DNA of 64,000 nt from Demequina gelatinilytica (GTDB lineage: Bacteria; Actinomycetota; Actinomycetes; Actinomycetales; Demequinaceae). The notes beneath the pieces were generated by a model, which did no database searches, had not been told where the DNA came from, and was given only the letters and a program-made list of their open reading frames with translations. The stretch spans positions 86,432-150,431 of the forward strand of contig NZ_BBLV01000009.1 of NCBI RefSeq assembly GCF_000971115.1, written 5' to 3'. Both the position numbers and the translations under genes were made by a program. Below, one piece after another: positions 17,583-32,005 of this stretch (positions within the stretch are counted from its first letter, which is position 1; each line of letters begins with the position of its first letter).

Positions 17583-17598
17583 ATACCCCGGGGGATAT
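17583..17598. promoter_or_regulatory. CsoR/CstR-like operator copy 1
   Basis: ATACCCCGGGGGATAT is a near-perfect palindrome of the ATACCC...GGGTAT type bound by CsoR and the persulfide sensor CstR. A half-site GTACCCCCAGG lies just upstream at 17568. Confidence 0.65.
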
Positions 17599-17616
17599 CT
17601 TGTTGATCAGGATCGA

Positions 17617-17632
17617 GTACCCCGGGAGGTAT
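17617..17632. promoter_or_regulatory. CsoR/CstR-like operator copy 2
   Basis: GTACCCCGGGAGGTAT is a second operator-like palindrome, 34 bp from the first. It includes the GGGAGGT ribosome site of the reductase gene. Confidence 0.6.
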
Positions 17633-17635
17633 GTC

Positions 17636-20137
17636 ATGAAGCTGGTCGTCGTCGGCGGAGTCGCCGCAGGAGCATCCACCGCCGCACGGGCGCGGCGTCT
17701 CGACGAGTCCGCGGAGATCATCGTCTTCGAGCGCGGCCACCACGTCTCGTTCGCGAACTGCGGCCTGCCGTACCACGTGGGCGAGGTCATCTCCGATCGA
17801 TCGCGCCTGCTCCTCCAGACTCCCGAGAGCCTGCGCGAGTCGCTCAACCTCGATGTGCGCATCGCCACCGAGATCGTCGCGATCGACCGCGAGGCCAAGA
17901 CGGTGACCGCGCGGGAGGTCGACAGCGGGCGCGAGTACACCGAGTCCTACGACAAGCTCGCGCTGTGCATGGGCGCCGAGGCGGTCCGTCCGCCCCTTCC
18001 CGGCATCGACCACCCCGCCGTCGAGGTGCTCCGCCGCATCGGCGACATGGACCGCATCAAGACCCGTCTCGACCACGCGATCGCCGAGCAGAAGGCGGGA
18101 CAGCGCGGCACCGTGACCGCCGTCGTGGTCGGCGCCGGCTACATCGGTCTCGAGATGGCCGAGAACCTCCACCACCGCGGCGTGCGCGTCGACGTGGTCG
18201 AGCTCTCCGACCAGATCCTGCCGCCCGTGGACGCCGAGATCGCCACGCCCGTCGAGCAGCACCTGCGCATGCGCGGCATCGGCCTCCACCTTTCGACCGC
18301 AGCCGCGGCCTTCCAACCGCTGTCCGACTCCGACGGCAGCGACCGCGTGAGCGTCGAGCTCAACTCCGGCACCGTGCTCAAGGCGGACCTGGTCATCCTC
18401 GCCGCGGGCGTCAAGCCCGCCGTGCAGCTGGTCAAGGACGCCGGGATCGAGCTGGGCGAGCGCGGCGGCATCAAGGTCGACACGCACATGCAGACCTCGG
18501 ACCCGGACATCTACGCGGCGGGTGATGCGGTCGAGACCGCCCACCCGGTGCTTCCCGGCCAGTACCTCGCACCCCTCGCGGGCCCCGCGAACCGTCAGGC
18601 CCGCGTGGCCGCCGAGAACATCTGCGGCCGCGACACGGAGTACAAGAGCACCCAGGGCACCAGCATCGTCAAGGTCTTCGACATGACCGCGGGCGGCACG
18701 GGTGCGACCTCGCGTCAGCTCGACGCCGCAGGCGTCGAGTACCGCGTGGCCCACGTGCACCCGTCGGGCCACGCCGGCTACTACCCCGGCACCGCGATGA
18801 TGCACATCAAGCTGCTGTTCTCCCCGACCGACGGCCGCGTGCTCGGCGCTCAGGCGTGCGGCTTCGACGGCGTCGACAAGCGCCTCGACCTCTTCGCCAT
18901 GGCGGTCCGCTCGGGCCTCACGGTCTTCGACCTCGAGGAGCAGGAGCTCGCCTACGCGCCGCCGTTCGGCTCCGCGAAGGATCCCGTCAACATGGCCGGC
19001 TTCGTCGCCGCCAACACCATCCGCGGCGACTTCACGCTCTGGTACGCGCAGGAGTGGCCGCTCGCCGACGGCGCGCGCCTCGTGGACGTGCGCACCCCCG
19101 AGGAGTACGGCATCCATCACCTGCCCGGCGCCGAGTCGGTGCCGCTGGCCACGTTCCGCGAGGCCATCAAGGGCTGGGAGGACAAGGACCAGCCGATCCG
19201 CCTCTACTGCGCGGTCGGGTTCCGTTCGTACCTGGCCCACCGGATCCTGGTGCAGAACGGCTTCACGGACGTCGCCACCCTGTCCGGCGGCTCCACGACG
19301 TTCGGGCATGTCCACGACGACCCGGCCGACCAGTACACGGCGCAGCCTCCGATGGAGAACTACGCGGAGAAGGTCTCGGTCGCCTCGGCGGTGGCCGCCG
19401 CGACCGGCCAGATGACCGAGCTCGACTGCACGGGCCTCGCGTGCCCCGGCCCGATCATGCGCCTCGCCGACGCGATGAAGAAGGCCAACGCCGGCGACGA
19501 GGTCCGCGTGACGGTCTCCGACCCGGGCTTCGCGCTCGACGGACCCGCGTGGGCCTCGAAGAACGGCCACACGCTCGTATCTCTCGACCCCAAGGGGCCC
19601 GGCTTCGTGGGCACCTTCCGCAAGGGCGGCGTGGCCCCGGTCGCGAGCGGGCAGGCGATCGGCGGCAGGAGCAAGACCTCGATGGTGGTCTTCAGCGGCG
19701 ACCTGGACAAGGTGCTCGCGGCGTTCATCATCGCCAACGGCGCGGTCGCCATGGGCGACGAGGTCTCGATGTTCTTCACGTTCTGGGGCCTCAACGCCCT
19801 GCGCAAGGCCGAGCCGCCCAAGCGTGAGAAGAAGATGATGGACAAGATGTTCGGCGCCATGATGCCTCGCGGCGCGGAGAAGCTCACGCTGTCGCAGATG
19901 CACATGGCGGGAGCCGGCACCGCCATGATCAAGAACGTCATGAAGCAGAACGACGTGCCGTCGCTGCCCGAGCTCATCAGGTCGGCGCAGGACGGCGGCG
20001 CCCGCCTGCTGGGCTGCACGATGACCATGGACCTGCTGGGCATGGCTCAGTCGGACCTGCTCGACGGCGTCGAGCTCGCCGGTGTCGCGACCTTCCTGGG
20101 CGAGGCCAACGAGAGCGGCACCACGCTCTTCATCTAG
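17636..20137 (+). CDS. CoA-disulfide reductase-rhodanese-TusA-DsrE fusion
   Basis: 833 aa with four modules in order. Residues 1-440: FAD/NAD(P)H pyridine-nucleotide oxidoreductase with the CoADR active Cys42 in SFANCGLPYHVG. About 460-555: rhodanese with Cys525 in LYCAVGFRSY. About 590-660: TusA/SirA domain with Cys603 in GLACPGP. About 680-833: DsrE/F/H-like domain with Cys794 in LLGCTMTMDL. This looks like a one-chain relay that reduces CoA persulfide or disulfide and passes sulfane sulfur from thiol to thiol. The CsoR/CstR-like operators suggest induction by sulfide or persulfide; no cstR gene is in the window. ATG 17636 follows GGGAGGT. Confidence 0.9.
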   Translation: MKLVVVGGVAAGASTAARARRLDESAEIIVFERGHHVSFANCGLPYHVGEVISDRSRLLLQTPESLRESLNLDVRIATEIVAIDREAKTVTAREVDSGREYTESYDKLALCMGAEAVRPPLPGIDHPAVEVLRRIGDMDRIKTRLDHAIAEQKAGQRGTVTAVVVGAGYIGLEMAENLHHRGVRVDVVELSDQILPPVDAEIATPVEQHLRMRGIGLHLSTAAAAFQPLSDSDGSDRVSVELNSGTVLKADLVILAAGVKPAVQLVKDAGIELGERGGIKVDTHMQTSDPDIYAAGDAVETAHPVLPGQYLAPLAGPANRQARVAAENICGRDTEYKSTQGTSIVKVFDMTAGGTGATSRQLDAAGVEYRVAHVHPSGHAGYYPGTAMMHIKLLFSPTDGRVLGAQACGFDGVDKRLDLFAMAVRSGLTVFDLEEQELAYAPPFGSAKDPVNMAGFVAANTIRGDFTLWYAQEWPLADGARLVDVRTPEEYGIHHLPGAESVPLATFREAIKGWEDKDQPIRLYCAVGFRSYLAHRILVQNGFTDVATLSGGSTTFGHVHDDPADQYTAQPPMENYAEKVSVASAVAAATGQMTELDCTGLACPGPIMRLADAMKKANAGDEVRVTVSDPGFALDGPAWASKNGHTLVSLDPKGPGFVGTFRKGGVAPVASGQAIGGRSKTSMVVFSGDLDKVLAAFIIANGAVAMGDEVSMFFTFWGLNALRKAEPPKREKKMMDKMFGAMMPRGAEKLTLSQMHMAGAGTAMIKNVMKQNDVPSLPELIRSAQDGGARLLGCTMTMDLLGMAQSDLLDGVELAGVATFLGEANESGTTLFI

Positions 20138-20155
20138 GCCGGCACCAAGCCGACA

Positions 20156-20188
20156 CGCCGCATCGTCCCCTCGAGGGGCGGTGCGGCG
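20156..20188. terminator. Terminator-like hairpin after the reductase fusion
   Basis: CGCCGCA pairs with TGCGGCG and CCCCT with AGGGG around a 2-nt loop with a small internal bulge, between two convergent genes. Confidence 0.5.
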
Positions 20189-20196
20189 TCGTCATG

Positions 20197-20499
20197 TCAC
20201 CCGGTGGTGGCGGCGGGATGCGTCGCGGGGTTCTCGAGCTGCTGAGGCTGGCCGATCCCGAAGATGCTCACGTAGCCGACCGCGCACCCGATCGCGACGA
20301 AGGATGCGAGCGTGGTGACGATGCCGACCGCCATCCCGGACCCGCTGCCGCGGCGCACCCCGATCACCAGGGAGGCGATCGCGAGGCCCGCGGCCACGAC
20401 CGCCACGATGATGCCGGCCAAGGGCGCCCAGAACAGCACCAGCGCGATGATCGCCGCCACGATCGCCCCGACGCCCAGCCAGAAGCCCGCACCCGTCAC
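20197..20499 (-). CDS. Small membrane protein, hypothetical
   Basis: 100 aa with three hydrophobic helices: about 5-25 (LGVGAIVAAIIALVLFWA), 28-48 and 55-80, then a short polar tail. The GTG start at 20499 has GGAGG 5 nt upstream. It resembles DUF4190-like small membrane proteins in layout, but no signature motif is visible. It lies just downstream of the 239-aa membrane protein gene on the same strand (63 bp gap) and may be co-transcribed with it. Confidence 0.65.
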   Translation of the reverse strand: MTGAGFWLGVGAIVAAIIALVLFWAPLAGIIVAVVAAGLAIASLVIGVRRGSGSGMAVGIVTTLASFVAIGCAVGYVSIFGIGQPQQLENPATHPAATTG

Positions 20500-20562
20500 G
20501 TGATCCTCCGTCCACGTCCTGTTCGGAATCTAACAAGCGCGGCGCGCATCCGCGCGGGCGGG

Positions 20563-21282
20563 CTACGCCCGGGCGACGCTCAGCGTGGTCGGATCCGGGA
20601 ACCACACGCGGGCGGATCCGCCCTCGGAGGTGGGCACGATGAAGGCGTCGCCGTCGCGGGCCACACCACCGAGCGCGTCGTAGTAGTCGGCGAGCTGCGG
20701 CTCGGAGAGGAAGGTCCCCACCTCCCAGCGCGCGTCGGTCTCGGCGGTCGCGAGCGCGGTCGTCGGATCGGCGACGGGCGGGAAGGGGATCGTGAACGAG
20801 GTGCCCTGCCCGTCGGTCACGGTGAGCGTGTCCGAGCTGAGGATGTAGACGTCGTCGCCCTCGGCGGCGTCGTCGAGCCCGGTCCGAGCGACGCGATACC
20901 TCAACCCGTCGACGACCACGGTCCAGTCGTCCTCGACGATCCCACCCGGATAGGCCTGGAGGAGCTCCTCGACCAGCCGCTCCGATCCGTCGCCGTAGCG
21001 GAAGACGTACGTGGAGCCGTCGAAGGAGAGGCGCTCGTTGCGGATCTCCGCGGAGAACCCGACGCCCGACCCGTCGAGCGTGCTCGACTGCAGCAGCGGC
21101 TGCGTGTCGCGCGCGGCGATCGCCTCCCCCACAGAGGTGGCCGTGATCCCGAGTGCGGCGGCGACGACGATGCCCACGCCGATCCCGAGCGCGCGGTGGC
21201 GGCGCGCCTCGACCGCGCGCATCACCGCGACGCCGACGAGCGCCGCGACGACCACCGTGCCCGCGTATGCCCAACCCTCCAC
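20563..21282 (-). CDS. Hypothetical membrane-anchored protein
   Basis: 239 aa. Two N-terminal membrane helices (about 5-22 and 32-52) are followed by a beta-rich soluble domain rich in Asp, Thr and Tyr, probably outside the cell. No catalytic motif is recognised. GTG 21282 is chosen because GAGGGGG precedes it; an in-frame ATG further upstream at 21330 has no ribosome site. It lies between gyrA and the DUF3566 block, part of the stretch that interrupts the usual order. Confidence 0.65.
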   Translation of the reverse strand: MEGWAYAGTVVVAALVGVAVMRAVEARRHRALGIGVGIVVAAALGITATSVGEAIAARDTQPLLQSSTLDGSGVGFSAEIRNERLSFDGSTYVFRYGDGSERLVEELLQAYPGGIVEDDWTVVVDGLRYRVARTGLDDAAEGDDVYILSSDTLTVTDGQGTSFTIPFPPVADPTTALATAETDARWEVGTFLSEPQLADYYDALGGVARDGDAFIVPTSEGGSARVWFPDPTTLSVARA

Positions 21283-21388
21283 GATGCCCCCTCGCTCCGC
21301 GTGATGATCGGAATCTAGCAGCGGCGACACTCATCGACCGCGGCGGCGCGAACATCTCGCAGAACCGGCCAAGAGCCGCCCGGGGACG

Positions 21389-21426
21389 CCCGAGGGGCCG
21401 GTCGCGTGCGCGACCGGCCCCTCGGG
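21389..21426 (-). terminator. gyrA terminator
   Basis: A perfect 18-bp stem (from CCCGAGGGGCCGG to its complement) with a 2-nt loop lies just downstream of the gyrA stop. Confidence 0.75.
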
Positions 21427-21437
21427 TACAGCGTTGC

Positions 21438-26282
<4,845 letters not shown>

Positions 26283-26304
26283 CGTCCCCTGGCCCTCCGG
26301 CACT

Positions 26305-26348
26305 CGGATGGGGCGCATGCGGGAGAGGAGTCCCGCGCGCCCCATCCG
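26305..26348. terminator. Long hairpin upstream of gyrB
   Basis: CGGATGGGGCGC-AT-GCGGGA pairs with TCCCGCGCGCCCCATCCG, an 18-bp stem with one 2-nt bulge and a 6-nt loop. It could insulate gyrB from the upstream transcript. Confidence 0.5.
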
Positions 26349-26485
26349 TCGCACCGGCAGGTGTCGGCACCCTCATGGGCGCTTCCGACACATAGTGCAA
26401 TTAACACGGTAGGCCACTCTTCGACGATGTCGTCAGACCTCGGTCCCACGAACGGGCCCGGCTTCCGTGGCCGCCCGGGAAGCAC

Positions 26486-26528
26486 GAAGGCGCGCCGCCG
26501 CGGGGATCACCCGCGGCGGCACGCCTTC
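26486..26528 (-). terminator. Terminator of DUF4190-like gene
   Basis: GAAGGCG-CGCCGCCGCGGG pairs with CCCGCGGCGG-CACGCCTTC just past the stop at 26565. Confidence 0.6.
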
Positions 26529-26564
26529 CGAGGGAGCGCCTCGGGCGAGGCTGCTCCGCGCGTC

Positions 26565-27410
26565 CTACAGACCGGTCTCGAAGTAGATCGCGTCCGAGCC
26601 GAAGAGGGTCTCGACGGTCATGAGGTTCGGCAGCACGCCCTCGGGCAGGCTCACGGTCGAGTAGAAGCTCATCTCGGTGCCCTCGGTGCCCTCGAGCTCG
26701 ATGGTGCTGCGGTACTTGTCGCCGATCTGGTCGTAGTCGGCCATCTCGAACGTGTCGTCGACGGTCATGCCGTCCGCCATCCAGCCGATCATGGGGAAGG
26801 TCACCCAGTTGGAGGTCGGGCCCTCGTCGATCGCGGTGGGGGTCGCGGTGCCGGTCACCACGGCGACCTGGCCCTCGCCGTCGTAGGTGTCGATGAGCGT
26901 GACCTCGTCGAAGGTGATCGCCCAGGCGTCCCCACCCTGCTCGACGTTCCACACGGTGCCGTCGCCGATGGCAGCCGGGGCCTCGAACGAGCCGACGACG
27001 GGCTCGTCTGCGGGCGCGTCCTCGGTCTCCGCATCGGTGGCGTCGGCATCCTCCGCGTCGGTGGCGGACTCGGCGCTGATCTCACCGCCGAGCTCGTCGA
27101 AGGCCTCGTCGACCGCGTCGACGCCCGCGCTGGTGGACATGAATCCGAAGATGATCGAGAGCAGGGAGAGGACCGTGGCGATGATCGCCATGACCTTGCC
27201 GGCCGCCTTGCCACGGAGCGCCTTCACCGTCGCGATGAGACCGAAGATCAGGCCGATGAGACCGATGAGGATCGAGCCGATCGACAGGAACGGGATCCAC
27301 GAGCCGACGATCGCGACGATGCCGAGCACCAGCGCGGTGACCGCGAATCCCTTCTTGAGCGGCGCAGCGGGCGCGGGCGCCGCAGGGGTGGTGGTCGTCT
27401 GGTCGGTCAT
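26565..27410 (-). CDS. DUF4190-like membrane protein with C-terminal secreted domain
   Basis: 281 aa. A Thr/Ala/Pro-rich cytoplasmic start is followed by two or three membrane helices (about 20-65 and 72-92) of the DUF4190 type, then an acidic linker of alternating Asp/Glu/Ala/Thr, then a beta-rich domain (about 150-281) resembling DUF4352-like extracellular folds. ATG 27410 has AAGGAG 6 nt upstream. The partner or ligand is unknown. It lies between gyrB and the phosphotransferase gene, where many relatives have nothing. Confidence 0.7.
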   Translation of the reverse strand: MTDQTTTTPAAPAPAAPLKKGFAVTALVLGIVAIVGSWIPFLSIGSILIGLIGLIFGLIATVKALRGKAAGKVMAIIATVLSLLSIIFGFMSTSAGVDAVDEAFDELGGEISAESATDAEDADATDAETEDAPADEPVVGSFEAPAAIGDGTVWNVEQGGDAWAITFDEVTLIDTYDGEGQVAVVTGTATPTAIDEGPTSNWVTFPMIGWMADGMTVDDTFEMADYDQIGDKYRSTIELEGTEGTEMSFYSTVSLPEGVLPNLMTVETLFGSDAIYFETGL

Positions 27411-27672
27411 GTTGCTTCTCCTTGGCGCGCTGGCACGCCTGTTGTGGTGCATGGGGCACACCGGGTCTTGCACGCGAGCCGCGGCGCCCGACCTCGGCCG
27501 GGCGCGCACGCCTCGAGGGCAATTTTCGACACCTGATGCTGATATGTGTGCGCCAGCAATCGTAGGGACCCCTGACCGCCCTCGACGCGGTTTCGGACGT
27601 GAGAAGACCCACACGTCACGAATGGGCAAAAGCCCTCACGATCCCGACCGCCCGGACGACCGCGCAGGCGCG

Positions 27673-28416
27673 TCAGCCGGCCCAGCGCTCCAGGATCGCC
27701 TCGCGCTCCGCAGCCGACGGGCGCTCATCCAACCGGGCGGCGGCGATGACCCGGTCCCAGGCGCGCGACTCCTCGACGAGCCCCGGTGCGAGCTCCTCCG
27801 TGCGCGCCAGGAATCCGTCGAGGATGTCCCTGAGGTCCCCGTGCGCGAGCAGCGTCCGGGTGCGGGCGACATCGGCCTCCGCGGGCGCTCCCATCGCGTT
27901 GTTCCAGTCGATCACGACCGGTCCGTCGGCCCACAGCACGTTGAGATGGTGCAGATCCATGTGGCACAGCACGCGCGGCCCCGCAGCCACGAGCGACTCG
28001 AGATCGGCAAGCGCCGCGTCCCGCATCGTGCCTGGCATATCAGCTTCTCGGATCTGGAATCCGAGGAAGTCCTCGGGGCCGATCAGCGCCGGCGCCGTCA
28101 CGGCGCGGATCCGCTGCTGGACCGTCGCGAGCACCTCGCCCACGCCGCGCGCACCGATGACGTCGCCATGTACCGCGAGCGACGGGCCCTCGATGCACTC
28201 GAAGGTCAAGGTAGGCGGATCCGCGTCGAGCGCGGCATCGAGCAGCGCCGGCACCAGGAGACCTGCATCCATGGCGGCACGGGAGCCCTCCGCCTCGAGA
28301 TGAGCGACGATGCGCGGGATGCCCGGATCGAAGCTCTTCACCACGGTGCCGTGCGCGCCCCGCCGCACCACCGCCGTCGCACCCCGGGCGATCTCCTCGC
28401 CCTCGATCCACGTCAT
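27673..28416 (-). CDS. APH-family phosphotransferase/kinase
   Basis: 247 aa with a protein-kinase-like aminoglycoside phosphotransferase fold. The catalytic loop is CHMDLHHLNVLW (Asp154, Asn159) and the Mg-binding Asp170 is in VVIDWNNA. The invariant Lys appears as VVKSF. The ATG overlaps the DUF721 stop (ATGA), so it is co-translated with the replication-gene operon. The substrate is probably a small metabolite; resistance is not implied. Confidence 0.8.
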   Translation of the reverse strand: MTWIEGEEIARGATAVVRRGAHGTVVKSFDPGIPRIVAHLEAEGSRAAMDAGLLVPALLDAALDADPPTLTFECIEGPSLAVHGDVIGARGVGEVLATVQQRIRAVTAPALIGPEDFLGFQIREADMPGTMRDAALADLESLVAAGPRVLCHMDLHHLNVLWADGPVVIDWNNAMGAPAEADVARTRTLLAHGDLRDILDGFLARTEELAPGLVEESRAWDRVIAAARLDERPSAAEREAILERWAG

Positions 28417-29006
28417 CCGTACGTGTCCCGGGGTCCCCGGCCCTTCACCGATCGGGGTCCCTTGGTCCAGGACCGTGCGGTAGGCCCGAGCACCTTGAGC
28501 TCCGTGACGATCTCACGGCCGAACTCCTCGTTGATCCGATGGCGGACCTGCCCGGACATGATCTGCAGCTGCGTCGCCCAGGCGGTCGACTTCGCCTTCA
28601 CCGTGAGCACGCCCTCCTCGAAGCCGAGCGGCTCGCAGTTGTCGGCGATGCGATCGCCGATGACGTCGCGCCATCGTGCGGTGACAGAGGAGACCTCGAT
28701 CTGCTCGGTCCATCCCATGCGTCGCAGCAGCGCCGCGACCGCGTCGCTCATGGGCGCCGGATCGCGGCCCTTGCCGTAGGGCACGGTGTCACGCCGGGCC
28801 TGCTCGCGCTGCTTGCGCCCTTGTCGCGGGCTGGTGCGCGTCGCGCCGCGTTGACGTGCGGACGCCCGTGCGCGCTCGAGGGCCTCCCGTGCGAGGCGCG
28901 CGGCATCGGCTGGGACCAGCGGCTCGCCGACCGCGTCGCCTCCGCTCTGATCAGGGACGATGACGCCCTCACCAGGCTCGTCGCCATCCCGCGGTGTCTC
29001 ACTCAT
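28413..29006 (-). CDS. DUF721 (DciA-like) protein
   Basis: 197 aa. The N-terminal half is polar and Arg-rich; the C-terminal half (about 95-175) is the DUF721 domain with [36 protein letters not shown] split over two strands and a helix. Actinobacterial DUF721 proteins near recF include the replicative helicase operator DciA, which helps load DnaB. ATG 29006 overlaps the recF stop by 8 nt. A GTG 9 nt upstream is an alternative start. Confidence 0.85.
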   Translation of the reverse strand: MSETPRDGDEPGEGVIVPDQSGGDAVGEPLVPADAARLAREALERARASARQRGATRTSPRQGRKQREQARRDTVPYGKGRDPAPMSDAVAALLRRMGWTEQIEVSSVTARWRDVIGDRIADNCEPLGFEEGVLTVKAKSTAWATQLQIMSGQVRHRINEEFGREIVTELKVLGPTARSWTKGPRSVKGRGPRDTYG

Positions 29007-30123
29007 CGCCCACACGTCCCTTGGTCACCGGGATCGCACGGCCCGCGAGCACCGCGGGGACGTCCTCCGCCACGGCCGCGGTGATGAGCACCTGGCTCGC
29101 CCGCTCGAGCCGCGCGGCGAGCGCGGCGCGGCGCCCCGCATCGAGCTCTGCGAACACATCGTCGAGGATGAGGACGGGTTCGCCGTCGGCTCCCGAGTCC
29201 GGACCGGTGTCCGAGGTGAGGAGGTCGTATGTGCCGATCCGCAGCGCAAGGGCGCACGACCATGACTCGCCGTGGCTCGCATAGCCCTTGGCGGGCATGC
29301 CCGCGAGACGGATGTCGAGGTCGTCCCGTTGCGGCCCCGCGAGGGTGACGCCGCGTTCGAGCTCCTTGGGCCGCACGTCGCGGAGCTTGGCCAGCAGCAG
29401 CTCCGAGAGCGCCACGGCATCCTCGGGCATCTCATCTGCCAGCGACGATGTATACACGATCGCGCATTCGCCACCGTCCGGCGCGACGTCCTGGTAGGCC
29501 TTCCACACGTGCGGTCCAAGGGCCCGCACCGCGCGCAGCCGGGCCGCGACGATGCGTCCGCCCAGCTCGGCGAGCTTCTCGTCCCAGATGTCGAGCATGG
29601 TCAGGTCCCCGCGCGCGTGCCGCGAGGTCTTGAGCATCGAGGTGCGCTGACGGAGCACCCGTTCATAGTCGCTCAGGTCGCCGGCGAGCGCGGGCTGCAG
29701 CGCGACGCAGAGCTCGTCCATGAAGGCGCGGCGGCCGGACGGATCGCCCTTGACGAGCGCGAGGTCCTCGGGAGCGAACAGCACGGTACGGAGGATCCCG
29801 AGCAGGTCGCGGGGACGCGCCGCGCCCCTGTTGAGACGCGCCGTGTTCGCGCGGCCGGCGTTGAGCGTGACCTCGAGACCGAGCGATCTGCCCGCCTTCT
29901 CCACCTTGGCGCGGACGATTGCCCGCTCGGCTCCGAATCGGATGAGCGGAGCGTCCGCCGCCACCCGGTGCGACCCGAGCACGGACAGGTACCTCAACGC
30001 CTCGACGAGGTTGGTCTTGCCCTGCCCGTTGCGCCCGACGAACGTGGTCACTCCCGGACCCAGCTCGACCTCCGCCTGCGCATATGAGCGGAAGTCCGCG
30101 AGCTGGACGTGGGTGACGCGCAC
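28999..30123 (-). CDS. recF: DNA replication and repair protein RecF
   Basis: 374 aa SMC-like ATPase. Walker A is [16 protein letters not shown], the signature region is [16 protein letters not shown], and Walker B is [13 protein letters not shown]. RecF with RecOR loads RecA at gaps. The start is GTG 30123, whose G overlaps the dnaN TAG stop (TAGTG), showing tight coupling in dnaN-recF-DUF721. Confidence 0.96.
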   Translation of the reverse strand: MRVTHVQLADFRSYAQAEVELGPGVTTFVGRNGQGKTNLVEALRYLSVLGSHRVAADAPLIRFGAERAIVRAKVEKAGRSLGLEVTLNAGRANTARLNRGAARPRDLLGILRTVLFAPEDLALVKGDPSGRRAFMDELCVALQPALAGDLSDYERVLRQRTSMLKTSRHARGDLTMLDIWDEKLAELGGRIVAARLRAVRALGPHVWKAYQDVAPDGGECAIVYTSSLADEMPEDAVALSELLLAKLRDVRPKELERGVTLAGPQRDDLDIRLAGMPAKGYASHGESWSCALALRIGTYDLLTSDTGPDSGADGEPVLILDDVFAELDAGRRAALAARLERASQVLITAAVAEDVPAVLAGRAIPVTKGRVGDE

Positions 30124-31250
30124 TACGACGCGATGCGGATGGGCACCAGGAGGTAGCGGAAGTCCGCCGCGACCTCGCCGCCCGGCTCCGACAGGCCCAC
30201 GAACTCGACAGGCTTGGTCTCCTGGGTGAAGCCCAGCTGCACGAAGTCAGTTCCGAGGGCGGAAAGCCCGTCCAGCAGGTACTGCGGGTTGAACGCGACC
30301 GTGATCGGGTCCCCATGGAGGTGGGCGGTCAGCGCCTCCGACGCCTGTGCATCGTCGCTCTGGCCGGCGTCGAGCGTGACCTCGCCCTCGGCGAAGGCGA
30401 GCCGCACGGACGAGTTGCGCTCGGCCACGAGCGCGACGCGACGCGTCGCGTCGATGAGGTCCTGCGTCCGGACCGTCGCGGTGATGGGGCTCGACTCGGG
30501 GAACAGGCGGCGCACCTGGGGGTAGTCGCCGTCCATCAGGAGCGAGGTGGTCACCAGGCCGCCGGCCTCGAAGCCGATGAGGTCCATGCCCTGGCCGGAG
30601 CTCAGCGCGACCGTGACCTCGCCGGCTCCGAGCGCCTTCGCGGTGTCGGCCAGCGTCTTGGCACGTACGAGCGCGACGGCGCTGATGTCGGGCTTCGACG
30701 GGGTCCAGTCGAGCTCGCGCAGCGCGAGACGGTAGCGGTCGGTCGCGAGCAGCGAGATGTGCGAGCCCTCGATCTCGACCCGCACCCCGGTGAGGATCGG
30801 CAGGGTCTCGTCACGCGATGCTGCCGAGGTGACCTGCGCGACGGCCTGCTGCAGCGTCGAGCCGTCGATGGTGCCGGAGTGCTCCGGCAGCTCGGGCAGC
30901 GACGGGTACTGGTCGACCGGCATGGTGGCGAGCGTGAAGCGGGAGGCGCCGCACGTCACGGAAACCTTGGTTCCCTCGAGCGAGAGCTGCACCGGCTTGT
31001 GCGGGAGCGCGTTCGCGATCTCGCGGAGGAGCCGCCCGCTCACCAGGACCTCTCCGGCCTGCTCGACATCGGCGGGGAACTCGCCGCGCGCGGAGACCTC
31101 GTAGTCGAAGCTCGCGAGACGGACGAGTCCCTCGGCGTCGGCGGTGATCCTGACTCCCGCGAGGACGGGGACGGGCGGACGTGCCGGGACGGCACGCGAC
31201 GTCCATGCGACGGCGTCTGCCAGAACGTCGCGCTCGACGGTGAACTTCAT
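30123..31250 (-). CDS. dnaN: DNA polymerase III beta sliding clamp
   Basis: 375 aa, three tandem clamp domains of about 120 residues, opening with [16 protein letters not shown] and ending with the conserved YLLVPIRI. It encircles DNA and tethers polymerase III. ATG 31250 has GAGGAGC upstream; a longer in-frame start at 31274 lacks a ribosome site. It is the first gene left of oriC. Confidence 0.97.
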   Translation of the reverse strand: MKFTVERDVLADAVAWTSRAVPARPPVPVLAGVRITADAEGLVRLASFDYEVSARGEFPADVEQAGEVLVSGRLLREIANALPHKPVQLSLEGTKVSVTCGASRFTLATMPVDQYPSLPELPEHSGTIDGSTLQQAVAQVTSAASRDETLPILTGVRVEIEGSHISLLATDRYRLALRELDWTPSKPDISAVALVRAKTLADTAKALGAGEVTVALSSGQGMDLIGFEAGGLVTTSLLMDGDYPQVRRLFPESSPITATVRTQDLIDATRRVALVAERNSSVRLAFAEGEVTLDAGQSDDAQASEALTAHLHGDPITVAFNPQYLLDGLSALGTDFVQLGFTQETKPVEFVGLSEPGGEVAADFRYLLVPIRIAS

Positions 31251-31357
31251 GCTTGCTCCTCTGATTCTGACCACAGACTATGCCACGGGTCGGACGATGC
31301 AGGTAGGCGTCTCAGGCGGTCGGCCGGCCCCGGTGGCGCGGGCGCTGATGAAGGCCA

Positions 31358-31366
31358 TGTGGACAA
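31358..31366 (-). promoter_or_regulatory. DnaA box (perfect)
   Basis: TGTGGACAA, the complement of TTGTCCACA, in the oriC gap about 110 bp from dnaN. Confidence 0.75.
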
Positions 31367-31591
31367 TCACAAGAAGGTGGTCTCATGGTCGTATTAGGCA
31401 CCGTGGATTCTGTGGAGTTCTCGCGTCCGGCCTGGAAATGACAGGAATCCAGTTGTGAGCGAACTGAGGGTGAGAGCTGCCGAGGCTGGGGACGACCCGG
31501 GGACGGGCCTGACGGGCGCGTCGGAATTCTTGTCATTCTTCACAGGCCGTCCCCTGTGGACTCAGCACGTCATCCACGGGCGTCCACAGAG

Positions 31592-31600
31592 TTTTCCACA
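31592..31600 (+). promoter_or_regulatory. DnaA box
   Basis: TTTTCCACA matches TTNTCCACA. CGTCCACAG (31581) and TCATCCACG (31570) stand just before it on the same strand, spaced about one helical turn apart. Confidence 0.65.
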
Positions 31601-31768
31601 TTTGTGAGGGAAATGGCCGTGGTGAGCCCGCCGCGACGCTGTGAGGGCCTCTGAGGGCGCCTCTTGCACGGGCATCGTTCCTTGTCGGGAAGGCTGGCGG
31701 CACATTCCGGGCGGTGTCGCATCCCGGTCCCGGGGGTCATGAGGAGCTGGGGTCGCGGGAGGTTCGCG

Positions 31769-31844
31769 CCTGACGAACGATTCCGGCTGTCCTCGCATGT
31801 GTGGGCGTGTCGCGGTCGCCTGAGGCCCGGATCCGTTCGTCAGG
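31769..31844. repeat. oriC inverted repeat 1
   Basis: Arms CCTGACGAACGATTCCGG (31769-31786) and CCGGATCCGTTCGTCAGG (31827-31844) pair at 16 of 18 positions around a 40-nt loop. Confidence 0.8.
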
Positions 31845-31921
31845 AGGGCTCAGGAGCGAGGTATGCGGCGGCTATCGCGGGCAACCGCTCCACGGTTGCT
31901 GCCGACTGATCGCGTTGTATC

Positions 31922-32005
31922 GGCTCCTGACGAAGGAATCGACCTCTCCCGCCGCCCGAGGGACCCCTTCACGCTCGGAAGGCCCGGATTCGTTCGTCAG
32001 GAGCC
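31922..32005. repeat. oriC inverted repeat 2
   Basis: Arms GGCTCCTGACGAAGGAATC (31922-31940) and GATTCGTTCGTCAGGAGCC (31987-32005) pair at 18 of 19 positions around a 46-nt loop. The arm sequence is the same family as repeat 1. Confidence 0.8.

Noticed and set aside
17228-19903. 891-codon frame antisense to the sulfur-relay fusion
   Set aside because: Shadow frame of a gene with clear domain motifs.
10215-21437. Integrative element at the tRNA genes
   Set aside because: No integrase, direct repeat of a tRNA 3' end or relaxase is visible, so the interruption of synteny is reported without calling a mobile element.
27673-28416. Aminoglycoside-resistance gene
   Set aside because: The fold is APH-like but the gene is embedded in the replication operon and lacks evidence for antibiotic substrates.
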